Below are positions 7,605-14,844 of a stretch of 64,000 nt of DNA, piece by piece. Both the position numbers and the translations under genes were made by a program. Within the stretch, counting starts at the first letter, position 1. Each line of letters starts with the position of its first letter. Source of the DNA: Neptunicella sp048268085 (GTDB taxonomy: Bacteria; Pseudomonadota; Gammaproteobacteria; Enterobacterales; Alteromonadaceae); NCBI RefSeq assembly GCF_048268085.1, contig NZ_JBLWWF010000005.1, positions 1 through 64,000 of the forward strand, given 5' to 3'. The notes beneath the pieces were generated by a model, which worked only from the letters and a program-made list of their open reading frames with translations, did no database searches and was not told where the DNA came from.

Positions 7605-8735
7605 CTACAGCGGCAATCGTCCACTATTTATCAAGCCAATCAGCATACCAGCAAAACCACCACCAAACCCCAGTAGCGCACCAAACCAGTAGCAAATATC
7701 AATACGCAAGCGCATACGTTTTTGCTTGAGGGTTGGTTCGCCGCGCTCACAGACTTCTGTGGAAACAAAATTGCGTAATTTTGTCACTTTAAAAAACAGC
7801 ACGCTGGCAAACAACAAATAGGCAGCTACCGGTGCCCACCAGCCCGTGGTGAGTTCGTAACTTAGGGTGATTAAGATGGCACTAAACATTAACCACAAGG
7901 TAACCTTTTTGCGGTAATCCAAAATATGGGATTTTGCCTCGTCGCTGGACACTTTTTTGAGTAAAAACATCGTGCTGAAACGTACCGCCACCACCCCAAA
8001 CAATGCGCCTATCATCGAGCCACCTAACAAAGCGGCCAGTTTGCCCCAAAAACCGGATTTACCGCTTGCGGCAGCCGATCCTATGGCGGCGGCAGCGGCA
8101 GGGGAGCTGGTGGTAATTGCCCCCAAGACTAACGCGCTAAAGCCAACGGCCGGTGCAGTAGAAAGCAGTAGTCGTCCATATTTGGCCAGTATTTGTTGCT
8201 GTAATAATTGTCTGACCCGCGATAACTTTTGACGCACGTTCGCTTCGCTTTGCTCCAACAATCTGGCAACCTGCTGGCTGGATTGTTCTTCGCGATAATA
8301 CAGCAGCACAATTTCGCGACTTTCTTCCGGTAGCCTGTGCACAAAATCACTCACAATCACTGACTGTTGCTGGCGTTGTAAGCTGATATCCAGATCGCCA
8401 TCAGGATCACAAAATTGCGCAAGTAATTCATCGGCCTGTTGACCATTTACCTTTTGGTTAACTTTGTGATCGCGTAAAAAATTCAGCGCTTTATAGCGCG
8501 TCATCTGTCTTAACCAAGGCAAAATACTGGCGCTATTTTGCAAAGTTGATAATTGCTGCCAGGCACCGATATACACCAGCTGAGCGACATCTTCACTATT
8601 ATCAATATCTTTTACGATGGATAATGCAATACTACTAACCATATTACTGGTTTGTTGAATAAGACGAGCAAAGGCTTGCTGATCACCGTCTTGAGCTAAA
8701 ACCACATCTGCGTATAACGCATCATTCAAACTCAT
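7605..8735 (-). CDS. ECF-like sigma factor with a C-terminal membrane domain
   Basis: Encodes 376 residues, about twice the size of a plain ECF sigma factor. Residues 15-92 form region 2 (DIDNSEDVAQLVYIGAWQQL, then LPWLRQMTRYKALNFLRD). Residues 125-180 form region 4 (LPEESREIVLLYYREEQSSQQVARLLEQSEANVRQKLSRVR), a helix-turn-helix. After a short linker come about five hydrophobic segments (about 192-210, 230-250, 278-293, 298-315, 348-369). The sigma factor is therefore probably anchored in the inner membrane. No anti-sigma gene is adjacent. Its ATG overlaps the hydrolase stop codon by four bases (ATGA), so the two are translationally coupled. The domain order is seen in the sequence. Membrane anchoring and a regulatory role for the tail are inferred. 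Confidence 0.85.
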   Translation of the reverse strand: MSLNDALYADVVLAQDGDQQAFARLIQQTSNMVSSIALSIVKDIDNSEDVAQLVYIGAWQQLSTLQNSASILPWLRQMTRYKALNFLRDHKVNQKVNGQQADELLAQFCDPDGDLDISLQRQQQSVIVSDFVHRLPEESREIVLLYYREEQSSQQVARLLEQSEANVRQKLSRVRQLLQQQILAKYGRLLLSTAPAVGFSALVLGAITTSSPAAAAAIGSAAASGKSGFWGKLAALLGGSMIGALFGVVAVRFSTMFLLKKVSSDEAKSHILDYRKKVTLWLMFSAILITLSYELTTGWWAPVAAYLLFASVLFFKVTKLRNFVSTEVCERGEPTLKQKRMRLRIDICYWFGALLGFGGGFAGMLIGLINSGRLPL

Positions 8736-9682
8736 AGTGCCGTCTCCAAAAATTCCACTACTTGTTTAGTCAGCCAGTTTGGATCATCTAGCATAATAAA
8801 GTGTCGGGACTGGTTGTTCATCACGAGTTTAGCTTGAGGTAATGCGGCCAATTGTTGCTGATATAACTGTTTTGCCGCCTGTTTTTGAGCCTTTTCGGTT
8901 AAGCCGCCTGTAGCGCCTAACAGCAATAATGGCGTGTTAATTTTGCCAATGTCCTGACGCAAATCGGTACTTAACAAGGTAAAAAGCGCTTCTCCTACCG
9001 TAGCAGGATCGGATGGTTCTATCATCGCCATCACGGTATTTTGCGCCTCAACACTGGTGGCCTGATGGGATAAGCCATAGCGACTTTGCATACTCAGTTG
9101 TTGTGAAGTCATTGCACTATACATATCTCTCATTTGTGCCGCCTGGCTAGCTAAACTCTCCACCGTTGATGTATTGGTTTGGGTAAATACTGGGCCAATA
9201 AAGGGCAAACCGTCAACCGATATAATCGGCCCCACCGAGTCTGGCGCACCAGCCGCCACCCACATGGCCATAAAGCCCCCCAGGCTATGACCAATAATGG
9301 CCGGTTTATCCAGTTTATTCTGTTCAATATAATCAAGTAACTGCTGTTTTAACTTGAGTAACGAAGGATTTGAAACGGCTGGTGTATCAGCAAAACCGGC
9401 AATGTTAACCAGATGAAGCTGGTAACGTTTTTCCAATACCCGACTTAAATCATTCCACACTCGCGCATCTGACATTAAACCCGGAATTAAAATAACCGCT
9501 TTACCCTGGCCTGTTACGCTTACGGTAAACTGTTTTGTCTCGTTGTGATCAGGTAATTCAGATGCCGTTGCCAAACCACTGAACAATAATTGGCAAAATA
9601 TCGTCGCGATAAACGCAACAATAAAAGGGAGCCTAAACTGGCGGGGTTGGGTGACTGTTGTTGCCTTAACTAAAACATTCAT
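8732..9682 (-). CDS. Exported alpha/beta hydrolase
   Basis: Encodes 316 residues. The N-terminus has a long basic stretch and a hydrophobic segment (about residues 18-38, ending SGLATA), consistent with a signal peptide or anchor. The alpha/beta-hydrolase fold shows the oxyanion strand ILIPGLMSDARVW, the nucleophile elbow GHSLGG (S133) and a C-terminal His in SRHFIMLDDP (about residue 297). Substrate is unknown. The family includes esterases and proline iminopeptidase-like enzymes. The stop overlaps the start of the sigma-factor gene, so the hydrolase is probably made together with it and may act in the periplasm. Confidence 0.85.
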   Translation of the reverse strand: MNVLVKATTVTQPRQFRLPFIVAFIATIFCQLLFSGLATASELPDHNETKQFTVSVTGQGKAVILIPGLMSDARVWNDLSRVLEKRYQLHLVNIAGFADTPAVSNPSLLKLKQQLLDYIEQNKLDKPAIIGHSLGGFMAMWVAAGAPDSVGPIISVDGLPFIGPVFTQTNTSTVESLASQAAQMRDMYSAMTSQQLSMQSRYGLSHQATSVEAQNTVMAMIEPSDPATVGEALFTLLSTDLRQDIGKINTPLLLLGATGGLTEKAQKQAAKQLYQQQLAALPQAKLVMNNQSRHFIMLDDPNWLTKQVVEFLETAL

Positions 9683-9790
9683 AATGAAGCATTCCTATAA
9701 GTTAATTGTGATGGTTAACTTAAAGGCACGGGCAACGAGAAAAGTGTGACAAATTTTTTTATTTTGCTCTCAATAAATCCCAGTTCAATA

Positions 9791-10972
9791 TTACACCTCT
9801 TGTCCCGCAACCCAGCCACTACTCCAGGCCCACTGAAAATTGAACCCTCCCAACCAGCCGGTTACATCGACCACTTCACCGATAAAATACAAACCATCAA
9901 CGTCTTTGGCCATCATGGTTTTGGAGGAAAGTTGATCGACATTGACTCCGCCCAGTGTAACTTCGGCGGTTCGATAACCTTCAGTGCCATTCGGTTTGAG
10001 TTGCCATGCGGTAAACGCTTCTGCAACCTGTTCCAGTTGCTTGCCCTGATATTGTTTTAGCGGCTTATTGTCCAGCGCAAAATAGCTCACTGCGGTTTGC
10101 ACAAAACGCTTAGGGTAGAACTGTGACAAAGCAGTAGACAGCAATATATCCGGTTGTTGTGTTTGCGCCTTGACTAGTTCAGCGAGTAAGTCGCCATTAG
10201 GAAACAAATTAAATTCTACCGCCTGACCGGGTTGCCAATAGGAAGATATTTGTAATACCGCCGGGCCGCTGAGGCCGCGATGAGTAAACAAAATATTTTC
10301 TTTAAACAGCGTATTATTGCACTCGGCGCTGGCATCCAGCGAGATACCGCTTAATTCAGCCAATACGCTTTTATCCTGCTCGTGTAAGGTAAAAGGCACC
10401 AACCCGGCACAGGTTGGCTTAACCGATAAGCCAAACTGCTCGGCTATTTTATAGCCGAAGGGACTGGCTCCCAGTTTTGGCATGGATAAACCACCGGTAG
10501 CAATCACCAGCGATTCACATTGATATTGACCGTGGCTGCTCTCAAGAGTGAAACCGTTGCTGTGCTTGTCGATACTTTGTACCGCACAACTTGATTGCAC
10601 TTTGACACCAGCCTTGTCGCACTCACTCAGTAACAAGTTAACAATCTGTTTGGCGGAATCGTCACAAAACAGCTGGCCTAAGGTTTTTTCGTGATAGGCG
10701 ATACCATAATCGCTGACCAAACCGATAAAATCCCATTGGCTGTATCGACTCAGTGCCGATTTACAATAATGAGGATTATCCGACAGGAAGTTTTCTGGCT
10801 CCGCATACATATTGGTAAAATTGCAACGCCCACCTCCGGACATCAGAATTTTGCCACCAATACGTTTGGCGTGATCCAGCACCAGCACTTTTCGACCCCG
10901 TTTGCCCGCCTGAGCCGCACAAAATAACCCAGCCGCACCGGCTCCAATAATAATAACGTCAACTTGCTGCAT
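9791..10972 (-). CDS. YhiN/HI0933 family FAD-dependent oxidoreductase
   Basis: Encodes 393 residues. The Rossmann dinucleotide motif VIIIGAGAAGLFCAAQAGKRG is at the N-terminus, followed by GGKILMSGGGRCNFTN, the hallmark of the HI0933-like flavoprotein family. The C-terminal FAD motif DVDGLYFIGEVVDVTGWLGGFNFQWAWSSG region is also present. These proteins are common and intact in many bacteria but lack an agreed substrate. It appears to be a single-gene unit: the hydrolase gene lies 108 bp downstream and the divergent DUF3718-like gene is 248 bp away on the other side. Confidence 0.9.
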   Translation of the reverse strand: MQQVDVIIIGAGAAGLFCAAQAGKRGRKVLVLDHAKRIGGKILMSGGGRCNFTNMYAEPENFLSDNPHYCKSALSRYSQWDFIGLVSDYGIAYHEKTLGQLFCDDSAKQIVNLLLSECDKAGVKVQSSCAVQSIDKHSNGFTLESSHGQYQCESLVIATGGLSMPKLGASPFGYKIAEQFGLSVKPTCAGLVPFTLHEQDKSVLAELSGISLDASAECNNTLFKENILFTHRGLSGPAVLQISSYWQPGQAVEFNLFPNGDLLAELVKAQTQQPDILLSTALSQFYPKRFVQTAVSYFALDNKPLKQYQGKQLEQVAEAFTAWQLKPNGTEGYRTAEVTLGGVNVDQLSSKTMMAKDVDGLYFIGEVVDVTGWLGGFNFQWAWSSGWVAGQEV

Positions 10973-11168
10973 GTTACCGACTTGCTTCCTTAAAATTTTT
11001 ATGGGGTGGCTTTTTCTTTCAACCCCCGCTAACGCGATGAATATTAAAGATAAAAATCGCTTCCCTATTCTACTTCAAATCCCCGCCAGACGCGCGCTAA
11101 AAAGAATAGGTATAAAGTTACATACATAGGTACTTTCGTTCCATCTATGCGATTTTCGCAACCGGACG

Positions 11169-11192
11169 TATGATGCGCGCCGTCAAGACAAT
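11169..11192 (+). promoter_or_regulatory. -10 element and conserved 5' leader of the first DUF3718-like gene
   Basis: TATGAT (11169-11174) is followed six bases later by CGTCAAGACAAT (11181-11192). The second paralog has TAGGAT, six bases, then CGTCAAGGCAG. If these are -10 boxes, CGTCAAG lies at the 5' end of each mRNA. The 12-mer is the exact reverse complement of ATTGTCTTGACG in the loop of the 3' RNA element (11629-11640). No good -35 is seen. Confidence 0.45.
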
Positions 11193-11220
11193 TCAACTTA
11201 CAAATTAATGAGGCATTACC

Positions 11221-11610
11221 ATGAAAAAATTAACTCTTATCGCAGCTGTAGCAAGTGTTTTAGCCACTCCTTTTAGCTTTGCTGACGTGAATGAAGATCT
11301 ACAAAATATCTGCACTATCGTTAAAAACAACGATAAAGGTGAGTTACGTAAAAAAATGCGTTCTGTACAAAACGATTACAACTTGCGTTTAGGTGATTTT
11401 TACACTGGCGTATCTTGTGGTGGTAGCAGCTTAATCCGCTACTCAATGCAGAATAATGCGACCGATGTAGGTACATACATCATCAAAAAAATGTCTAAAA
11501 AAGATCTGGCCCAAGCTGAAGCTGACGGCATGCCAGTTCAACAATGGGCTGAAGCAAACGGTTTTATTGATACTGAAATCGGTAAAGAGTTAATTGCTCG
11601 CTTAAACTAA
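11221..11610 (+). CDS. Secreted DUF3718-like protein, copy 1
   Basis: Encodes 129 residues. A clean signal peptide (MKKLTLIAAVASVLATPFSFA) is followed by a charged mature domain of about 108 residues. That domain has two cysteines (C31 and C66) that could form a disulfide. It contains basic DKGELRKKMRSV and the segment YNLRLGDFYTGVSCGGSSLIRYSM. Length, signal and Cys spacing recall the DUF3718 family of Alteromonadales and Shewanella, assigned with moderate confidence. The function is unknown. A near-identical paralog lies 289 bp downstream. Each copy has its own promoter region, 3' RNA element and terminator, so they are separate transcripts rather than one operon. Confidence 0.85.
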   Translation: MKKLTLIAAVASVLATPFSFADVNEDLQNICTIVKNNDKGELRKKMRSVQNDYNLRLGDFYTGVSCGGSSLIRYSMQNNATDVGTYIIKKMSKKDLAQAEADGMPVQQWAEANGFIDTEIGKELIARLN

Positions 11611-11675
11611 TTGGGGGTCACTCGTCAGATTGTCTTGACGCCTCGACGACGAGTGACATATCCCCCCAAGGCGTC
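11611..11675 (+). ncRNA. Structured 3' RNA element, copy 1 (stem, conserved loop, possible pseudoknot)
   Basis: The element begins one base after the TAA. P1 pairs TTGGGG (11611-11616) with CCCCAA (11664-11669). P2 pairs GTCACTCGTC (11617-11626) perfectly with GACGAGTGAC (11648-11657). The 21-nt loop (11627-11647) is identical in the second copy. GACGCC in the loop (11637-11642) can pair with GGCGTC right after P1 (11670-11675), a pseudoknot. A terminator follows. Comparison with copy 2 shows four compensatory base-pair changes in P2, which supports RNA-level selection. Confidence 0.7.
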
Positions 11676-11680
11676 TACTC

Positions 11681-11704
11681 AAAGGGCTTTTTAGCCCTTT
11701 TTTA
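11681..11704 (+). terminator. Rho-independent terminator after DUF3718-like copy 1
   Basis: AAAGGGCT-TTTT-AGCCCTTT hairpin followed by further T residues, just after the 3' RNA element. The element is therefore part of the mature mRNA 3' end. Confidence 0.85.
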
Positions 11705-11841
11705 TTATTAACCAGATCGTTTGTTAGTGTATTCGATCCATTTATCGGCCGTTACCTTTCCCACTCTTCACCACTTCTCATTGGTATTATTTTATATACC
11801 TATGTGTATTTTTACCCCCTGTAAGAATCATTTCAGCCCGA

Positions 11842-11864
11842 TAGGATAGTTTCCGTCAAGGCAG
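11842..11864 (+). promoter_or_regulatory. -10 element and conserved 5' leader of the second DUF3718-like gene
   Basis: TAGGAT (11842-11847), six bases, then CGTCAAGGCAG (11854-11864), the same arrangement as upstream of copy 1. The 11-mer can pair with the loop of the 3' element (12310-12320 region) using two G-U wobbles. Confidence 0.4.
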
Positions 11865-11899
11865 TTTAGATTAATTAAAAATTTACAGAGGCAAGTATT

Positions 11900-12289
11900 A
11901 TGAAAAAGTTATTAACTATCGCAGCATTATCTACCGTATTAGTCGCTCCAATGAGCTTTGCAGACGTGAACGAAGATTTGCAAAACATTTGTACTATTGT
12001 GAAAAACAATGACAAAGGTGAGCTTCGTAAAAAAATGCGTTCAGTAAAACGTGATTACAACCTGCGTTTGGGCGATTTTTATAACGGTGTATCTTGTGGT
12101 GGCAACAGCCTAATACGCTATTCAATGCAGAATGCATCGGTAGATGTTGGCACTTATATGATTAAAAAAATGTCTAAAAGTGATTTAGCCCAAGCCGAAG
12201 CGGATGGTATGGCTATTCAACAATGGGCAGAAACAAACGGTTATATCGAAACTGAAATCGGTAAAGAGTTGCTTGATCGTTTGAACTAA
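11900..12289 (+). CDS. Secreted DUF3718-like protein, copy 2
   Basis: Encodes 129 residues, the same length as copy 1 and over most of its length identical (DVNEDLQNICTIVKNNDKGE, LRKKMRSV, YNLRLGDF). It has its own signal peptide MKKLLTIAALSTVLVAPMSFA, where most of the divergence sits. Both cysteines are kept. The start ATG follows AGAGGCAAGTATT. The pair clearly arose by tandem duplication that included the 5' leader and the 3' RNA element. DNA between the genes has otherwise diverged, so the duplication is not recent. The function is unknown. Confidence 0.85.
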   Translation: MKKLLTIAALSTVLVAPMSFADVNEDLQNICTIVKNNDKGELRKKMRSVKRDYNLRLGDFYNGVSCGGNSLIRYSMQNASVDVGTYMIKKMSKSDLAQAEADGMAIQQWAETNGYIETEIGKELLDRLN

Positions 12290-12353
12290 TTGGGGGCCAC
12301 CCACCAGATTGTCTTGACGCCTCGACGGTGGGTGGTGTTAACCCTAAGGCGTC
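12290..12353 (+). ncRNA. Structured 3' RNA element, copy 2
   Basis: Same architecture as copy 1, starting right after the TAA. P1 pairs TTGGGG (12290-12295) with CCCTAA (12342-12347, one G-U). P2 pairs GCCACCCACC (12296-12305) with GGTGGGTGGT (12327-12336, last pair G-U). The 21-nt loop (12306-12326) is identical. GACGCC (12316-12321) can pair with GGCGTC (12348-12353). An 18-bp palindrome, ATATCCGAATTCGGATAT (12354-12371), follows only in this copy. Confidence 0.7.
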
Positions 12354-12383
12354 ATATCCGAATTCGGATATTATTTAAACTAC

Positions 12384-12408
12384 AAAAAGAGCCTTCGGGC
12401 TCTTTTTT
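12384..12408. terminator. Bidirectional terminator between copy 2 and the binding-protein gene
   Basis: AAAAAGAGCC-TTCG-GGCTCTTTTTT, a strong hairpin with a T tail in both directions. Its right end reaches into the last codon of the convergent gene at 12407. Confidence 0.9.
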
Positions 12409-13279
12409 AGTTTTCAGAGAGATGTTCAGCATGCAATGTAACGGAAGGATCCAATGCCTGACGGCTTTGTAAACTCAGCGTTGGATTGTGCAGAGTGATA
12501 ATTGTCCGTTGATCGATTTTGGCTTTTATTACCGCATCACGAATAAAGTGGTATTGTTCTAGCAATTTTTCATGCTCACCGCTTTCCACCACTAGACGTA
12601 AACCTTTTTCAATACGCTCTGCCAATAAGTGATTATGTGAATTCACAAAGAAAAACATTGGCGCGGGATAATACAGAAGCAGATGTTCTTCCACAGTGAC
12701 CCCATCGTAACTATCTACCTCATCCCATATTTCTTGCAAACCCCGTGGGAAATAGTCAAAACGACCCGCCTTAAGCATGCCCAAAAGAGTCGATGCTGGA
12801 GCTGTTAACACGTTAAATCCATTGGCTTTTAATATTTGCGTATCTGGCCAGTCATAGGCCTGACCTGCCCATTTCTGCTTTAATTGCTGTTCAGTAATAG
12901 CGTCAAACTTGCTTTGTGTTCCCTGTGGTATCATTAATAATCGATAGCCCATAATTCCTTTTATCAGCGGGATCCGAATGGGAAGTAATTGCTGCTCCCG
13001 TTCTTCGGATGTCATCGTCCAGATCACATCGAGGGCTTTGCCTTCTTTTAATAATTCAATCGCTCTACCCTGAAAAACGCCTACTGACACTGGCACTAAC
13101 TGATAATCACCATACTCTTGTTGGGTAGCATGAAGACTAAGGTTAAGCAGATCAGCATAAAAAAGGTCACGAAAATCGTCCTGATTGCTATGGCTAATAT
13201 GTCGAATGACATTAGGATCGGCTTTAAGCGGATTAATTAGTACAAAAAAGAGAAGTAAAAACGTCAGGTATCTCATCAA
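12407..13279 (-). CDS. Periplasmic solute-binding-protein-like (SBP family 3)
   Basis: Encodes 290 residues with signal peptide MMRYLTFLLLFFVLINPLKA. The mature part shows a type-II periplasmic binding-protein pattern: an N-terminal lobe, KEGKALDVIWTMTSEEREQQLLPIRIPLIKGIMGYRLLMI, then LKAGRFDYFPRGLQEIWDEV, and a C-terminal helix (ERIEKGLRLVVESGEHEKLLEQY). This resembles stand-alone bacterial extracellular SBP family 3 proteins of marine gammaproteobacteria that are not linked to an ABC transporter. No permease is adjacent, so it may be a sensor-type or orphan binding protein. The ligand is unknown. Confidence 0.75.
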   Translation of the reverse strand: MMRYLTFLLLFFVLINPLKADPNVIRHISHSNQDDFRDLFYADLLNLSLHATQQEYGDYQLVPVSVGVFQGRAIELLKEGKALDVIWTMTSEEREQQLLPIRIPLIKGIMGYRLLMIPQGTQSKFDAITEQQLKQKWAGQAYDWPDTQILKANGFNVLTAPASTLLGMLKAGRFDYFPRGLQEIWDEVDSYDGVTVEEHLLLYYPAPMFFFVNSHNHLLAERIEKGLRLVVESGEHEKLLEQYHFIRDAVIKAKIDQRTIITLHNPTLSLQSRQALDPSVTLHAEHLSEN

Positions 13280-13366
13280 TGATTAAAAGTATCTGTCCTA
13301 GATACTTTTAATCATAATATAAAATGTTCGGATTGATAGACCAATCCCGTATCTATTTAGGTTTGT

Positions 13367-13840
13367 TTAGACAAGTGCCAACATACTTTCAGCATCGCTG
13401 ACTTCAAACTCCTTGGGTTTTTCTATATTAAGCACCTTAACCACACCATCTTCCACCAGCATGGCATAACGTCCTGAGCGCACGCCACCAAATGTACCGG
13501 TGTCGGTGTCCAACCCTATTGCTTGGGTAAATGCTGCACCACCGTCGGCCAACATCATAATATGTTCCGCGTTTTGGGATTTACCCCAGGCTTCCATTAC
13601 AAACGCATCGTTTACCGCTACACAAATGATTTGATCGACTCCTTTAGCCTCAAATTTATCCGCCAATGCAACATAACCAGGTAGATGGGCATTCGAGCAG
13701 GTTGGTGTAAAAGCGCCAGGTACCGCAAATAACACCACTTTCTTGTTGGCAAACAAATCGTCAGTGGTTGGATTGCTGGCCTCACCATTTTGGCGCAATG
13801 AAAAAGTAACGTCGGGTAATTTTTGGTTAACTTGTATCAT
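13367..13840 (-). CDS. Prx5-type peroxiredoxin
   Basis: Encodes 157 residues. The active-site segment VPGAFTPTCSNAHLPGY carries the peroxidatic Cys (C48), the conserved Thr (T45) and Pro. The later CVAVNDAFVMEAWG and GGVRSGRYAMLVEDGVV are family hallmarks of the atypical 2-Cys/1-Cys Prx5 group, often linked to glutathione or glutaredoxin. It reduces hydroperoxides in the cytosol. There is no fused glutaredoxin domain here. It stands alone with spacers of over 80 bp on both sides. Confidence 0.93.
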   Translation of the reverse strand: MIQVNQKLPDVTFSLRQNGEASNPTTDDLFANKKVVLFAVPGAFTPTCSNAHLPGYVALADKFEAKGVDQIICVAVNDAFVMEAWGKSQNAEHIMMLADGGAAFTQAIGLDTDTGTFGGVRSGRYAMLVEDGVVKVLNIEKPKEFEVSDAESMLALV

Positions 13841-14076
13841 ATAAATTCCTTAAGCATTGATAATAAGCCCTAATGACCTATTGAGTGTGTGAGTCAGGAT
13901 TACCATTATAAAGATGGACAGGTAACTGAGTTATCCGTTCATTTTTTCTGAGCCATCAAAACTTGTGGTACGGTTTAAAGCAATGACTGTTTGCCTATTC
14001 GATTAATTTAACATTAAAACCGATCGATACAGGCATCATACTTTGCGAGTCTTTTATAGTAGTTTAAAGATAGCGC

Positions 14077-14844
14077 TCAGTGGTGCTTCAAATAAATATC
14101 AAAGCGGTTGGCTTTCCCGGTCATTTCAATATCAGGCTTACGCTGGGCAAGATAAGGGGCACCAGCGGGACGTTTGACTACCACTCTCTTTTTCGCGAGA
14201 GCGAGGGCGGGGCCAAGTAACAGATCGGCGTCTTCATCGGGCCCTAACAATTGCTGGAATAAACGCATTTCTTTTTTGACCATAGCGGATTTTTTACGGT
14301 GTGGAAACATCGGATCCAAATACACCACATCAGGGTTATCTTGCTGCCAACGTTGCATTACTTCAACAGCAAAACCGTCCAGCAATTGCATGCGTTGAGC
14401 AAACCAGTCAGCCAAATCCGGATGCAAACAAGCGCGCCGAATACCATCCTCTAACAACGCGGCAACGACGGTTGAACGTTCTATCATCTGCACCTGGCAG
14501 CCTAAACTGGCCAGAATAAATGCATCACGCCCCAGTCCTGCGGTGCAATCAAGTACCGTAGGCCGTTCAGCGGTTTTAATTCCCACGGCTTTGGCGACCG
14601 CTTCCTTTTTGCCCCCACCATGTTGACGACGATACGTCATGGCATCGCTGGCAAAATCCACTAAGACTCCACCGATTTTCGGTTCATCCAATTGCTTTAG
14701 CTGCAAGCCGGTATCGCCAAAGGTTAATACCAGACCAGTGTTGGCCTGACGTACTAGGGTAAAGCCTCTTTTTGCCGCAATGTTTTCAGCCAGTTCTAGG
14801 TAGGCTTTATCTTCGACCATTAATAAAAAATCAGGCATGACCAT
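14077..14844 (-). CDS. rsmJ: 16S rRNA (guanine1516-N2)-methyltransferase RsmJ
   Basis: Encodes 255 residues. The SAM-binding motif TVLDCTAGLGRDAFILASLGCQVQMIERS and the catalytic VYLDPMFPHRKKSAMVKKEMR are characteristic of RsmJ (YhiQ), which methylates G1516 of 16S rRNA. The ATG at 14844 overlaps the end of recG by 14 bp. A Met two codons later is an alternative start. It is the last gene of the gmk-rpoZ-spoT-ridA-recG-rsmJ series. Confidence 0.93.
   Translation of the reverse strand: MVMPDFLLMVEDKAYLELAENIAAKRGFTLVRQANTGLVLTFGDTGLQLKQLDEPKIGGVLVDFASDAMTYRRQHGGGKKEAVAKAVGIKTAERPTVLDCTAGLGRDAFILASLGCQVQMIERSTVVAALLEDGIRRACLHPDLADWFAQRMQLLDGFAVEVMQRWQQDNPDVVYLDPMFPHRKKSAMVKKEMRLFQQLLGPDEDADLLLGPALALAKKRVVVKRPAGAPYLAQRKPDIEMTGKANRFDIYLKHH

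Noticed and set aside
7559..7624. Upstream ATG extension of the YigZ frame
   Set aside because: It would overlap the sigma-factor stop and adds 22 residues absent from the family. The TTG with AAGGAAG fits the usual length.
12354..12371. Perfect 18-bp palindrome ATATCCGAATTCGGATAT as an operator
   Set aside because: It lies between the RNA element and the terminator in copy 2 only, with no promoter nearby. Probably an extra hairpin.
12290..12472. Open frame right after the second DUF3718-like stop (TTG start), suggesting stop-codon read-through before a pseudoknot
   Set aside because: The frame continues in both copies and some residues match, but the base changes in the stem are compensatory pairs rather than synonymous, and the rest of the frames differ. 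An RNA element explains it better than a protein.
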